Origin: Komagataeibacter xylinus
GTDB lineage: Bacteria; Pseudomonadota; Alphaproteobacteria; Acetobacterales; Acetobacteraceae
DNA: 64,000 bases
Direction: 5' to 3'
Assembly: GCF_031081985.1 (NCBI RefSeq)
Contig: NZ_JARWSK010000002.1
Span: 310,001-374,000 of the forward strand
The notes under the pieces were generated by a model that was given only the letters and a program-made list of their open reading frames with translations, had not been told where the DNA came from and did not search any database. The stretch's first letter is position 1, and each line of letters opens with the position of its first letter. Below are positions 27,303 through 36,421 of the stretch, piece after piece. Both the position numbers and the translations under genes were made by a program.

Positions 27303-28144
27303 GCGCGTGCCTTCCCTTTCTGGCCAGCCGACAGGCTAAGGCGCCCGGCCAGTTCGGTCGCCAGCGCCTGATAGGCCTGGCTGCCCGATGAGCGCTGGTC
27401 GTAATTCATGACCGGCTGCCCGTGGCTCTGTGCCTCGGAGATGCGGATATTGCGGGGAATGAGGGTTTCCATCACCTTGTCGCCAAAGAAGCTGCGGGCA
27501 TCATCGGCCACGAGTTCCGACAGGTTGTTGCGCCGGTCATACATGGTGAGCACGATGCCATCGAGTTTGAGCGCTGGATTGAGCCCCTTGCTCACGCTGT
27601 TGACGGTGCGCACCAACTGGCTGATGCCCTCAAGCGCAAAGAACTCGCATTGCAGCGGCACGAGCACCGACTGGGCTGCGACCAGCGCATTGAGCGTGAG
27701 CAGGCCAAGGCTGGGCGGGCAGTCGATCAGCACCACGTCATAATCGCCCCCAATCTGGGCCAGGGCTTCACGCAGGCGGTATTCACGCCCTTCCGCCATG
27801 ACCAGTTCAAGCTCGGCACCGGCCAGTTCGGTATCGGCCGCAATCAGCGACAGGCCGGGAACAGTGCTGGCCTGCACCACGCCTGCGGCGCGCGCGCCAT
27901 CTTCAAGCATGGCATAGGTGCCGCTGCTGCGGGCATCATACCCCACGCCCAGCCCGGTCGAGGCATTGCCCTGCGGGTCGAGATCGACCAGCAGCACTTT
28001 TAGCCCCGAAGTCGCCAGCGCTGCCGCCACGTTGATGGCGGTGGTTGTCTTGCCCACGCCGCCCTTCTGGTTGGCCAGCGCGATAATGCGGGGGGAAGAC
28101 GCGGACCGGCTTCCCGTATCATTCATTGTTATGGTCTCTGACAC
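27299..28144 (-). CDS. parA: Chromosome partitioning ATPase ParA
   Basis: 281 residues from a GTG at 28144; an ATG at 28126 would give 275. The deviant Walker A motif reads [20 protein letters not shown], with Walker A' [14 protein letters not shown] and Walker [15 protein letters not shown]. ParA binds DNA nonspecifically as an ATP dimer and pulls ParB-parS complexes. Its 5' end overlaps the end of rsmG, giving the order mnmE-mnmG-rsmG-parA-parB that is widely conserved near alphaproteobacterial origins. Confidence 0.95.
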   Translation of the reverse strand: MSETITMNDTGSRSASSPRIIALANQKGGVGKTTTAINVAAALATSGLKVLLVDLDPQGNASTGLGVGYDARSSGTYAMLEDGARAAGVVQASTVPGLSLIAADTELAGAELELVMAEGREYRLREALAQIGGDYDVVLIDCPPSLGLLTLNALVAAQSVLVPLQCEFFALEGISQLVRTVNSVSKGLNPALKLDGIVLTMYDRRNNLSELVADDARSFFGDKVMETLIPRNIRISEAQSHGQPVMNYDQRSSGSQAYQALATELAGRLSLSAGQKGKARA

Positions 28145-28745
28145 GCCTGATATCGCTCAATTCTAGAATCACACCATCCGTATTGGTACGGCTTGGAATC
28201 CGGGTTGTCGCCATGTGCCAATCGGCACGGGCCATCGTCAATTCTTCCTCTGCGTTGCGTCCTTTCAGAAACAGGCAGACACCATCGGGCCGCAGGAAAC
28301 GCGTGCCCCAGGCCAGCAGGCGCGACAGGGGCGCGAGTGCCCGTGCCGTCACGACCTGCGCAGGCGGCACATCGGCCGCTTCCAGCCGCTGCGCGCAGAC
28401 CCGTACCTTCACCCCTGCCACCCGCGCGGCCTCACGCAGGAAGGCGGCCTTGCGCTGGTCGGATTCCACCAGCGTCACGTTCGCATCGGTTGCACACGCA
28501 ATAACCAGGCCGGGAAAGCCGCCGCCAGAACCCATATCAACCAGATCCACGCCGCCAGGTGGGATCAGGCTGGCAAGTTGCAGGCTGTCACCGATATGGC
28601 GTGACCACAGATGCGGCAGGTCATGCGGGGAGACAAGGTTGATGCGCGCATTCCAGCGCAGCAGCAGGTCGGCATAGCACTCCAGCCGTTCGCGTGTTTC
28701 ACGTGAAACATCGGCCAGCACCGCCACGGAATCACCCTGCGCCAT
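28119..28745 (-). CDS. rsmG: 16S rRNA (guanine527-N7)-methyltransferase
   Basis: 208 residues. The N-terminal helix contains [29 protein letters not shown], typical of GidB/RsmG; the SAM site reads [16 protein letters not shown] and is followed by [19 protein letters not shown]. RsmG methylates G527 of 16S rRNA; its loss gives low-level streptomycin resistance in other bacteria. It overlaps mnmG by one base and parA by up to 26. Its codons for DVSRET contain a parS site. Confidence 0.95.
   Translation of the reverse strand: MAQGDSVAVLADVSRETRERLECYADLLLRWNARINLVSPHDLPHLWSRHIGDSLQLASLIPPGGVDLVDMGSGGGFPGLVIACATDANVTLVESDQRKAAFLREAARVAGVKVRVCAQRLEAADVPPAQVVTARALAPLSRLLAWGTRFLRPDGVCLFLKGRNAEEELTMARADWHMATTRIPSRTNTDGVILELSDIRRVRDHNNE
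28695..28710. promoter_or_regulatory. parS: parS centromere site 1 (inside rsmG)
   Basis: Perfect 16-bp palindrome TGTTTCACGTGAAACA, identical to the widely conserved ParB-binding consensus. It encodes V-S-R-E-T in the rsmG frame. Confidence 0.95.
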
Positions 28746-30616
28746 CAGGCCGCGACCTGGCGCTGGCGAATATGCGCGAGCAACGCCACAAGGGCCGAAG
28801 GCGTCATGCCCGGAATGCGCTGCGCCGCGCCAAAGGTTACGGGTCGCACGCGGGCAAGGCGCTCCTGCATCTCGCTGCTCAGGCCGCCCACCTGCGCGTA
28901 ATCGAGGTCAGGCGGCAGGGCGATGCGGCCTTCGGTGGCAAGCTGGCGGATTTCGCGATCCTGCCGGGCAATATAGCCGCTATAGCGGGCCTCGGTCGCC
29001 AGATGCCGGGCCACGCGGGGCGGCAGTTCGGCAAACCACGGGGCGATGGTGGCAATCATGCCGGGCGCTGCGTCAGTGGCCAGCACATCAAGCAGCGAGC
29101 GCGCACGCCCGTCTGCCGAGACACTGATCCCGGCCTTGCGCAGGAGTTCCGGCGCATAGGTTTCCTGCCCGGCCCGACGGGCGGCTATATCAATGGCGGC
29201 CTGATCCGCCTTGAGCCGCGCGGCGCGGGCACTCCCGACACACCCCCATTCCATGCCGCGCGGCGTAAGCCGCAGGTCAGCATTATCAGCCCGCAGCGTC
29301 AGCCTGTATTCCGCGCGTGACGTAAACATGCGGTATGGCTCGGACACGCCCTGCGTGGTCAGGTCATCAATCATGACCCCAATATAGGCATCGCCACGCT
29401 CCAGCGTTACCCCCGCCTCACCTGCTGCGTGCCGGGCGGCGTTGATGCCCGCGATCAGGCCCTGCGCCCCGGCCTCTTCATAACCCGTCGTGCCATTGAC
29501 CTGGCCTGCAAGAAACAGGCCGGGCAGGCTTTTGAGTTCCAGCGTAGGAGCGAGTTCGCGCGGGTCGACATAGTCATACTCAACGGCGTAGCCCGGCCGC
29601 ACGATGCGGCAGTTTTCAAGCCCCGGAATGCTTTGCAGCATTTCAAGCTGCACATGGGCAGGCAGGCTGGTGGAGATGCCATTGGGGTAGACCAGCCCGC
29701 CATCGGGGTTGCCGGGCAGGCCTTCGGGTTCGAGGAATATCTGGTGCGAGTCCTTTTGCGCGAACCGCACCACCTTGTCCTCGATGGAGGGGCAGTAACG
29801 TGGCCCCCGCCCCGAGATCGCGCCACCATACAGCGCCGAGAGGTGCAGGTTCTCGCGAATGATCTCATGCGTGCGCGGCGTGGTGGCCGTGATGCGACAT
29901 GAGACCATGGGGTTTGTGATGCCGTCCGTCATGCGGCTGAAGGGTTCGGGTTCGACGTCACCCCGGTCTTCGGGCAGGCTGTCCCAGTCGATGCTGTCGC
30001 GCGCGATGCGGGCGGGCGTTCCGGTCTTGAGGCGCCCCATGCGCAGGCCGAGCGCGGCGAGACGTTCGCCCAGCGCATTGGCAGGCCGGTCCCCTACCCT
30101 GCCCGCCGGTTCGCTGTCATGCCCAACATGGATGGTGCCGCGCAGGAAGGTGCCGGTAGCCAGCACGACGGCACCGGCGGAAAAGACCCGGCCATCCTCA
30201 CACACCACGCCGCCCACGCGCCCCTGCGCATCGAGCTGCACGTCGCCCGCAGCGCCCTCCACAATCTCCAGCCCTGCGGTCTGGTCGAGTAGATCCTGTA
30301 TGGCCTGCCGGTACAGCGTGCGGTCCGCCTGCGCGCGCGGGCCATGCACAGCAGGCCCCTTGGAGCGATTGAGCAGCTTGAAGTGGATGCCCGCCCGGTC
30401 GGCGGCAATGCCCATCAGCCCGTCCAGCGCATCGATCTCACGCACCAGATGACCCTTGCCAATGCCGCCGATCGCCGGGTTGCACGACATGATGCCCACC
30501 GTATCGCGCCGGTGCGTGAGCAGCAGGGTGCGGGCACCCGTGCGCGCTGCAGCAGCAGCGGCTTCGCACCCCGCATGGCCGCCCCCGACCACAATCACAT
30601 CATAGGCCCGATCCAT
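28745..30616 (-). CDS. mnmG: tRNA uridine 5-carboxymethylaminomethyl modification enzyme MnmG
   Basis: 623 residues from the ATG at 30616, preceded by AAGGGG; a GTG one codon upstream is the alternative. The FAD-binding N-terminus reads [22 protein letters not shown], followed by [24 protein letters not shown], the most conserved MnmG segment. The C-terminal helical tRNA-binding region is complete ([11 protein letters not shown]). With MnmE it installs the cmnm5 group on wobble U34 of several tRNAs using methylene-THF, FAD and glycine. It follows mnmE by 12 bases, so the partners are co-expressed. Confidence 0.96.
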   Translation of the reverse strand: MDRAYDVIVVGGGHAGCEAAAAAARTGARTLLLTHRRDTVGIMSCNPAIGGIGKGHLVREIDALDGLMGIAADRAGIHFKLLNRSKGPAVHGPRAQADRTLYRQAIQDLLDQTAGLEIVEGAAGDVQLDAQGRVGGVVCEDGRVFSAGAVVLATGTFLRGTIHVGHDSEPAGRVGDRPANALGERLAALGLRMGRLKTGTPARIARDSIDWDSLPEDRGDVEPEPFSRMTDGITNPMVSCRITATTPRTHEIIRENLHLSALYGGAISGRGPRYCPSIEDKVVRFAQKDSHQIFLEPEGLPGNPDGGLVYPNGISTSLPAHVQLEMLQSIPGLENCRIVRPGYAVEYDYVDPRELAPTLELKSLPGLFLAGQVNGTTGYEEAGAQGLIAGINAARHAAGEAGVTLERGDAYIGVMIDDLTTQGVSEPYRMFTSRAEYRLTLRADNADLRLTPRGMEWGCVGSARAARLKADQAAIDIAARRAGQETYAPELLRKAGISVSADGRARSLLDVLATDAAPGMIATIAPWFAELPPRVARHLATEARYSGYIARQDREIRQLATEGRIALPPDLDYAQVGGLSSEMQERLARVRPVTFGAAQRIPGMTPSALVALLAHIRQRQVAA

Positions 30617-30628
30617 CACCCCTTGCTC

Positions 30629-31936
30629 CTACTTGCCAATACAGAACTGGCCAAACACGGTATCCAGCAGCGCTTCCACATCCACCGCCCCGGTCAGGCG
30701 GCCAAGCGCGCGCATGGCCAGCCGCATTTCCTCACCCCGCATTTCCGGCCACGCCAGCGAGAGCGCACACCCGATATGGTGCGCCGTCTCCTCGATCGCG
30801 GCGCGATGGCGCGCGCGGGTCAGCGGGGCATTGGCCCGGCCCGCTGTCAGGTCACGGGCTTTTGTGGCCAGCACTGTCCGTAGCACATCCATGCCCGCAT
30901 GGGTGAGAACACTGATGCCAATTGCCCCTTCAGGTGCCGGGTGCTGGTCGATCTTGTTACAGACCAGCAGGCCACCTTCTTCCAGCCGGGCTGGAAGGGT
31001 GCTGCCGGTAAAGACCTGTACCACGCAATCCGCCTGTTTCACGTGAAACAATGAGCGCCGCACGCCCTCGGCTTCAATCTCATCCTCTGTTTCGCGCAAT
31101 CCGGCGGTATCGACAAGCGTTACGGGCACGTCACCCAGCACGATACGGATCTCGATCGCATCGCGCGTGGTACCGGCACGGGCGGATACAATCGCCGCAT
31201 CCCGCCCCGCCAGCGCATTGAGCAGACTGGACTTGCCCACATTCGGCTCGCCCACAATGGCGAAGACCAGCCCACGACGCAGCCGTTCCGCCCCTGCCCC
31301 GTCGCGCAGGTAGTCTGTCATGGTGGTGTGCAGCGCCGTCAGGCCATCGATCAGGCCCTGCTCCACTTCAGGCGGCAGTTCTTCATCAGGGAAGTCGATC
31401 AGCGCTTCCTGATGGGCGAGCAGCGTGCGCAGCCTGTCGGCCCATTGCTGGTACAGGCGGCTCTGCGCGCCATCAACCTGGGCGAGCGCCTGCTGCCGCT
31501 GGGCCTCGGTCTCGGCATCGATCAGGTCGGCAATGCCTTCCGCCTGCATGAGGTCGATACGCCCGTTGCCAAAGGCCCGGCGGCTGAACTCGCCCGGCTC
31601 GGCGGGGCGCGCGCCAAGGGCTACGAGCGCATCAGCCACGGCATTGATCACGGCGGGGCCAGCATGCAGGTGCAGTTCCGCGCTATCCTCGCCCGTGTAG
31701 CTGTCTGGTCCGGGGAACCACAGCACCAGCGCGCGATCAAGCAGCACGGGCGTGGCGCCCTGCCGGTTCCACAACCCGCGCAGAGAGGCCCGGCGGGGTG
31801 CCGGCAGGCGACCGCAGAGGCTTTCAAGCATCCGGCCACTCCCCTTCCCGCTCAACCGCATGACAGCGATTGCCGCACGCGACAGGCCGCTGGCCAGCGC
31901 GAAAATGACCGGGGGCGAACCATCATTTTCCTGCAT
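30629..31936 (-). CDS. mnmE: tRNA modification GTPase MnmE
   Basis: 435 residues from the ATG at 31936 (GGAGG five bases upstream; an ATG four codons earlier is weaker). The N-terminal THF-binding domain starts [20 protein letters not shown], the helical domain encloses a G domain with [17 protein letters not shown] (G1), GTTRD (G2), [10 protein letters not shown] (G3) and CNKID (G4), and the protein ends in the obligatory FCIGK. It partners MnmG in U34 modification. The codons for LFHVKQ contain a parS site. Confidence 0.96.
   Translation of the reverse strand: MQENDGSPPVIFALASGLSRAAIAVMRLSGKGSGRMLESLCGRLPAPRRASLRGLWNRQGATPVLLDRALVLWFPGPDSYTGEDSAELHLHAGPAVINAVADALVALGARPAEPGEFSRRAFGNGRIDLMQAEGIADLIDAETEAQRQQALAQVDGAQSRLYQQWADRLRTLLAHQEALIDFPDEELPPEVEQGLIDGLTALHTTMTDYLRDGAGAERLRRGLVFAIVGEPNVGKSSLLNALAGRDAAIVSARAGTTRDAIEIRIVLGDVPVTLVDTAGLRETEDEIEAEGVRRSLFHVKQADCVVQVFTGSTLPARLEEGGLLVCNKIDQHPAPEGAIGISVLTHAGMDVLRTVLATKARDLTAGRANAPLTRARHRAAIEETAHHIGCALSLAWPEMRGEEMRLAMRALGRLTGAVDVEALLDTVFGQFCIGK
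31035..31050. promoter_or_regulatory. parS: parS centromere site 2 (inside mnmE)
   Basis: Perfect TGTTTCACGTGAAACA, 2.3 kb from the first site. It encodes L-F-H-V-K-Q in mnmE, a different reading phase from the rsmG copy. Confidence 0.95.
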
Positions 31937-32020
31937 TCTTGCCTCCATCAGGTCATCATCATTTTGCCGGTGCCGCGAACGGCGTTATCGTTCACCTCTT
32001 TGTCCTGATCAAGGTGACTC

Positions 32021-32488
32021 ATGCCACAACTTTCAATGCATTCGCCACTGGCCCCCCTGACCGTCTCTGCCGAGGACGGGAAGATCGTGGCGCTTGACTG
32101 GGGCTGGGGCCGCGACCAGGAAGAAACACCCCTGCTGAATAAAGCCCGCTCCTGGCTGGAAGCCTATTTTGATGGTGAGGTCGCGCTGTGCGATCTGCCA
32201 CTCGCCCCCTATGGCACACCAGAGCAGCAGGCGGCGTGGCAGTTCATGCTAGGCATTCCCGTAGGCCAGCAGGTTAACTGGCGCGATGCCGCCCACCGGG
32301 CAGGCGTATCACCCGAGACCATTCTCAGCGCCTGCGCCGAGAACCCCATCCCCATTTTCATTCCCTGCCACCGCATCGATTTTGCCGATTGCCCGGATTA
32401 TGACCCCGAAAGCTACCCCGGCGATGAAGGCGCGCGCGACCGGCAGTTCCTGCTTGACCTTGAAACCCTGTCCGCCACCCCGCTTTGA
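32021..32488 (+). CDS. Methylated-DNA--protein-cysteine methyltransferase-like protein (Ogt fold)
   Basis: 155 residues. The alkyl-acceptor motif IFIPCHRIDF matches the PCHR(V/I) active site of O6-alkylguanine-DNA methyltransferases, and AENPIPIF precedes it as in that family. The N-terminal half is short. The helix that normally carries the RAVG arginine finger reads SPETILSACAENP here, so the arginine that flips the damaged base appears to be missing, and the C-terminal segment is acidic (DCPDYDPESYPGDEGARD). It may be a divergent repair or lesion-sensing protein rather than a standard Ogt. It is divergent from mnmE and 30 bases upstream of the quinone oxidoreductase. Confidence 0.75.
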   Translation: MPQLSMHSPLAPLTVSAEDGKIVALDWGWGRDQEETPLLNKARSWLEAYFDGEVALCDLPLAPYGTPEQQAAWQFMLGIPVGQQVNWRDAAHRAGVSPETILSACAENPIPIFIPCHRIDFADCPDYDPESYPGDEGARDRQFLLDLETLSATPL

Positions 32489-32518
32489 CCCCCACATAGC
32501 TGAACGGGAGCCACGATC

Positions 32519-33490
32519 ATGAATACCGTCATCCGCGTGCATGACTATGGGGAGCCTGATGTGCTCCGCGTGGAAACGCTGCCTGTCCCGACACCCGGCC
32601 CCGGCGAGGTCGTGCTGCGGCAGGAGGCGATTGGTGTCAATTTCATTGATACCTATTTCCGCAGCGGGCTGTACAAATTCCCCTCCCTGCCCGCCATCCC
32701 CGGCATGGAGGGGGCTGGCACCATCACGGCGGTGGGTGAAGGCGTAACGGGGCTGGAGGTCGGCATGCGGGTGGCCTACCCCGCAACGCCGGGTGGATAC
32801 GCCACCCTGCGCACCATCGCGGCAGACCGGGTCGTAGTGCTGCCACCCGATATCACGACCCAGACAGCCGCCGCCATGATGCTGCGCGGGCTGAGCGTGC
32901 ACATGCTGCTGCGCGAGGTGTACCGCGTGCAGCCGGGCGATGATATTCTGGTCTATGCGGCGGCAGGCGGCGTGGGGCTGCTCATGTGCCAGTGGGCGCG
33001 GCATCTGGGCGCGCGCGTGATTGGCGTGGTTTCCACCCCGGAAAAAGCCACACTGGCAAAGGCCAATGGCGCGGCGGATGTCATCATCGGCACCGACAAT
33101 GTCGTCGAACAGGTCCGCACCCTGACCGAAGGCCGCATGCTGCCCGTGGTGTATGACAGTCTCGGCAAGGCTACGTTCGAGGCCAGCCTGTCCTGCCTCC
33201 GGCCACGGGGGCTGATGGTCAGCTACGGCAATGCCACAGGTGCCGTGACGGGGGTGGATGTCGGCACGCTGGCCAGCCACGGCAGCCTGTACCTCACCCG
33301 CCCCCTGCTCATGACCTATATTGCCCAGCGCCCAGCCCTTGAGCATGCGGCGCGTGAACTGTTTGCCCTTGTCGAGAAAGGCGTGCTGACGCCGCGCATC
33401 GGCCAGTCCTTTGCGCTCAAGGATGCCGCACAGGCGCATATCGCGCTGGAATCGCGCAAGACCACCGGCAGCACCATCCTGCTGCCCTGA
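32519..33490 (+). CDS. NADPH:quinone oxidoreductase (zinc-independent MDR family)
   Basis: 323 residues with GGGAG eight bases before the ATG. The GroES-like N-terminus contains IGVNFIDTYFRSGLYK and PGMEGAGTI; the NADPH-binding region reads VYAAAGGVGLLMCQWARHLGARVIG, a modified AxxGGVG motif. These match E. coli QorA, which reduces quinones by one-electron transfer. No zinc-ligand cysteines are seen. It lies directly after the Ogt-like gene, and a cloverleaf repeat starts one base after its stop. Confidence 0.9.
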   Translation: MNTVIRVHDYGEPDVLRVETLPVPTPGPGEVVLRQEAIGVNFIDTYFRSGLYKFPSLPAIPGMEGAGTITAVGEGVTGLEVGMRVAYPATPGGYATLRTIAADRVVVLPPDITTQTAAAMMLRGLSVHMLLREVYRVQPGDDILVYAAAGGVGLLMCQWARHLGARVIGVVSTPEKATLAKANGAADVIIGTDNVVEQVRTLTEGRMLPVVYDSLGKATFEASLSCLRPRGLMVSYGNATGAVTGVDVGTLASHGSLYLTRPLLMTYIAQRPALEHAARELFALVEKGVLTPRIGQSFALKDAAQAHIALESRKTTGSTILLP

Positions 33491-33491
33491 T

Positions 33492-33572
33492 AAAAGTTTT
33501 TGGGCGCTGGTTTTTTTCAAAAAGGCGGCGTTTCTTTCGAAGCTTTTTGAAAAAAGCTTCACCAAAAATTTC
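33492..33572 (+). repeat. Cloverleaf repeat, full copy 6
   Basis: The left arm is canonical. Hairpin I has a changed left half (GCTGG against GGCGGC), hairpin II is canonical. The element starts one base after the quinone oxidoreductase stop and is followed at once by the rho terminator. Confidence 0.88.
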
Positions 33573-33577
33573 CAATG

Positions 33578-33607
33578 AAAAAACCCCGGCCTTTCGGCCG
33601 GGGTTTT
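33578..33607 (-). terminator. Bidirectional Rho-independent terminator (rho and quinone oxidoreductase)
   Basis: CCCCGGCC-TTTC-GGCCGGGG stem flanked by A-rich sequence on one side and TTTT on the other, so it works on both strands. It lies 24 bases past the rho stop. Confidence 0.92.
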
Positions 33608-33631
33608 GCTCTGGCACCTGCTGTAATGCGA

Positions 33632-34942
33632 TCAGGTATTCATCGCATCGAAGAAGTCGTGGTTGGTCTTGCTGTATTTCAGCTTGTCGAGCAGGAAGTC
33701 CATCGCATCCATCGTGCCCATCGGCGCAAGGATACGGCGCAGCACCCACATCTTGGCCAGATCGGCACGATCAACCAGCAGTTCTTCCTTGCGCGTACCA
33801 CTCTTGGTGATGTCGATCGCGGGGAAGGTGCGCTTGTCGGCCAGCTTGCGGTCAAGGATCAGTTCCGAGTTGCCGGTGCCCTTGAACTCTTCAAAGATGA
33901 CCTCGTCCATGCGGCTGCCGGTATCGATCAGGGCGGTGGCGATGATGGTCAGCGATCCCCCTTCCTCAATGTTACGGGCCGCACCGAAGAAGCGCTTGGG
34001 GCGCTGGAGCGCATTGGCGTCCACGCCACCGGTCAGCACCTTGCCCGATGAGGGCACGACCGTGTTGTAGGCACGGGCCAGGCGCGTGATGGAATCCAGC
34101 AGGATCACCACGTCGCGCTTGTGCTCGACAAGGCGCTTGGCCTTCTCGAGCACCATTTCGGTCACCTGCACATGGCGGGTGGCGGGCTCGTCAAAGGTGG
34201 AGGATACCACTTCGCCGCGCACGGAGCGCGCCATGTCGGTCACTTCCTCGGGTCGCTCGTCAATCAGAAGCACGATGAGGAAGACTTCGGGGTGGTTGGC
34301 GGAAATGGAAGAGGCGATACTCTGCAGCATCACAGTCTTGCCGGTGCGCGGCGGGGCCACGATCAGCGCGCGCTGCCCCATGCCGATGGGCGAGACAAGG
34401 TCGATCACGCGGGAGGTGAAATCGCGGTTCGGGGTCTTGCCCTTCCCCTTGCCGGTGGGCACTGGCGCTTCAGCGCCGCCCACGGCCGAGTTCTCGACTT
34501 CCATCTTCAGCCGCCGCTCGGGGTAGAGCGGGGTCAGGTTGTCAAAGTTGATGCGCTGGCGCACCGCCTCGGGCGGCTCGAAATTGATGGCGTTGACCTT
34601 GAGCAGCGCAAAATACCGCTCGCCATCGCGCGGGGCGCGGATCTGGCCTTCCACCGTATCACCAGTGCGCAGGCCAAAGCGGCGGACCTGGCTGGGGGAG
34701 ATGTAGATATCATCCGGCCCCGGCAGGTAATTGGCCTCGGGCGAGCGGAGGAAGCCAAATCCATCGGACAGGATTTCAAGCGTGCCGTCCCCATAGATGG
34801 CTTGGTCATTATCGGCCAGCGTCTTGAGGATCGTGAACATCAGCTCCTGCTTGCGAAGAGATGATGCGTTTTCAATATTCAGACTTTCAGCATAAGCCAG
34901 AAGGTCTGCTGGAGTTTTGGCCTTGAGTTCGGCGAGTTGCAT
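33632..34942 (-). CDS. rho: Transcription termination factor Rho
   Basis: 436 residues from the ATG at 34942 ([19 protein letters not shown], the usual Rho start). Order of parts: N-terminal helix bundle, RNA-binding cold-shock-like domain ([18 protein letters not shown] and [14 protein letters not shown]), Walker [16 protein letters not shown], Walker [18 protein letters not shown]-loop and R-loop near the end. Rho is the hexameric RNA-dependent ATPase that terminates transcription. It has a clear promoter about 180 bases upstream and hence a long leader, consistent with the autogenous control known for rho. Confidence 0.97.
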   Translation of the reverse strand: MQLAELKAKTPADLLAYAESLNIENASSLRKQELMFTILKTLADNDQAIYGDGTLEILSDGFGFLRSPEANYLPGPDDIYISPSQVRRFGLRTGDTVEGQIRAPRDGERYFALLKVNAINFEPPEAVRQRINFDNLTPLYPERRLKMEVENSAVGGAEAPVPTGKGKGKTPNRDFTSRVIDLVSPIGMGQRALIVAPPRTGKTVMLQSIASSISANHPEVFLIVLLIDERPEEVTDMARSVRGEVVSSTFDEPATRHVQVTEMVLEKAKRLVEHKRDVVILLDSITRLARAYNTVVPSSGKVLTGGVDANALQRPKRFFGAARNIEEGGSLTIIATALIDTGSRMDEVIFEEFKGTGNSELILDRKLADKRTFPAIDITKSGTRKEELLVDRADLAKMWVLRRILAPMGTMDAMDFLLDKLKYSKTNHDFFDAMNT

Positions 34943-35259
34943 GCAGGATGTGCCTATAAGTGGGCAGTTCACGGAGGGAAAGAAAAGTCAGCCATCAGAG
35001 GGAAAAGGCATGCCGGAACCGGCGCCTGACCATTGTTTTTATCAAACTGTCGATGCTGCTTAACTGATAAGGCAGGAATCCTGACCGCGCAGAAAGCACC
35101 CTGTCAGAATTGGCTCAACTATAGGCATTCATGCCCTTTCCGTCAAGCTTTTGCATCACTGCGCCATGAACCGTAGCCCGCGCACTACCGGGCGATGTAT
35201 GAATTGTTAAGCTTTGATCCGTACAATCCCTCTCCTTTCGGCCTCTTCAGGAGAGACGG
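34943..35259. other. Divergent intergenic region between rho and the glycosyltransferase
   Basis: It holds the rho promoter and a leader of about 170 bases on the minus strand. On the plus strand a pair of CTCCT/AGGAG words just before 35260 could occlude the glycosyltransferase ribosome binding site; nothing else was recognised. Confidence 0.5.
35118..35146 (-). promoter_or_regulatory. Sigma-70-type promoter of rho
   Basis: Minus strand TTGACG, 17-base spacer, TATAGT: nearly consensus in all positions. Confidence 0.8.
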
Positions 35260-36069
35260 ATGTCGTTTCGCGCCGCGATCATCACCATGGTTTACAATGA
35301 AAATTATTTTCTACCGTTATGGTGTGCGTATTATGGTCGGCAGGTCGGGATGGAAAATCTCTATGTCATCGATCATGGCAGCACCGATGGCTCGACCGAT
35401 GCCCTGCCGTGCAACAGGCTGCGTATTCCGCGCGACTGTTTTGATGACGGACAGCGGGCTGGCATGATCAGCCGACTGCATGAGTCCCTTCTCTCGTTTT
35501 TTGATGTTGTAATCTATGTGGACTGCGATGAATTTCTGGTCCCGCGCACCGACCTGTTTCCATCACTACCGGATTATCTGGAAAAGCGCCGCAATCACAC
35601 CGTAATCCGTGCCGTGGGCGTTGATGTCTTTCCCGAACGGCCGAACATGCCTGCCATCATCCCCTCCCTGCCGCTACTTGAGCAGCGTTCGTTCGGGTTC
35701 ATCAACCCGTGGGAATCCAAACCCGTCATATCCTATGTTCCGGTTTCATGGGCACCGGGATTTCATGAATGCGACCAGCCTTCCTATCTCGATCTCGATC
35801 TATGGCTGTTTCATATGAAAAACATGGACCTTGATGTCAGCCTCAGGCGACTTGCCCTGACGCGCGCCCTCAACTGGAGCAGGGCATCCGTGCAGAACGG
35901 CCAGGGAGCCCATCAACGCTGTAGCGATGAAGAGCTGATCAACAAATTCCATCATCTGATGAATAGTAAAAGGAATATAGATCTGGATTCCCTGCCGATA
36001 AACGAAATTCTTTCCAAAGGCCGCACAAGCGATATCTGCAGGATACCGGAACAGTTCATTTCATTTTAA
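35260..36069 (+). CDS. Glycosyltransferase family 2-like protein
   Basis: 269 residues, ATG with AGGAG six bases upstream. It opens with AAIITMVYNENYFLPLWCAYYG and NLYVIDHGSTDGSTD, the nucleotide-binding start of GT-A enzymes, and has a DxD-like VIYVDCDEFLVP near residue 90, which binds the metal and sugar nucleotide. The pattern matches the GT2/GT92-type proteins often found in surface polysaccharide loci. No membrane segment is seen, so it is cytoplasmic. Sugar and acceptor are unknown. GC is lower than in flanking housekeeping genes. It is followed by a Hint-domain protein and an XRE regulator. Confidence 0.82.
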   Translation: MSFRAAIITMVYNENYFLPLWCAYYGRQVGMENLYVIDHGSTDGSTDALPCNRLRIPRDCFDDGQRAGMISRLHESLLSFFDVVIYVDCDEFLVPRTDLFPSLPDYLEKRRNHTVIRAVGVDVFPERPNMPAIIPSLPLLEQRSFGFINPWESKPVISYVPVSWAPGFHECDQPSYLDLDLWLFHMKNMDLDVSLRRLALTRALNWSRASVQNGQGAHQRCSDEELINKFHHLMNSKRNIDLDSLPINEILSKGRTSDICRIPEQFISF

Positions 36070-36188
36070 AAAGCCTGCTGCCCGTTCAGGACAATGACCA
36101 CAGCAGGAATGACCCGGAACGGCAACAGGGCGCGCAACGCGCGACCGGCGTGAAACCCTTACAGCCCCAACAGGGCTGTCACATTAAT

Positions 36189-36239
36189 AGAAGTGTTTGA
36201 TGACGCCTTTTTGAAAAAAGGCAGCACCCCAAAATTTCT
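36189..36239 (-). repeat. Cloverleaf repeat, single-hairpin copy 7
   Basis: Inverse orientation. Hairpin II is missing: the left arm AAGTGTTTGATGA runs straight into hairpin I (CGCC...GGCAGC), then the right arm CCCCAAAATTTCT. Confidence 0.78.
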
Positions 36240-36260
36240 ATTGTTTCCTATAAAGAATTT

Positions 36261-36274
36261 GTTTTCAAACAGTC
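36261..36274 (-). repeat. AT-rich side module linked to repeat copy 7
   Basis: GTTTTCAAACAGTC, the exact reverse complement of the word beside copy 5, on the same side of hairpin I and at similar distance. Confidence 0.6.
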
Positions 36275-36421
36275 ACTAAGCCCAAATTTCCATATAAATG
36301 TTCATACAGTGCTTACAAAAAGAAAGCATAATTATATTTTTAAGTAAATATTATTCATTGGCGCATATTCTGCAAATTCAAAAAGAAAATATTCCGGCCA
36401 TCCAGATTCAGGAGCACGAAT

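Larger units (their letters stand above)
36070..36421. other. AT-rich intergenic region upstream of the Hint gene
   Basis: After the glycosyltransferase stop come CCTGCTG and CAGCAGG, which could pair, then single-hairpin repeat copy 7 with its side module, then about 130 bases of AT-rich DNA that probably holds the Hint gene promoter. No gene is supported. Confidence 0.5.

Noticed and set aside
33492-33607. Cloverleaf copy 6 as merely part of the rho terminator
   Set aside because: The true terminator (33578-33607) is a separate, complete hairpin with its own T-run; the repeat is an additional unit next to it.
26400-35200. Replication origin near parAB/rho
   Set aside because: The gene neighbourhood suggests proximity to oriC, but no cluster of DnaA boxes (TTATCCACA-like) or AT-rich unwinding region was seen.
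35195-35467. Alternative frame at the glycosyltransferase start
   Set aside because: Overlaps the well-supported glycosyltransferase start and lacks family features.
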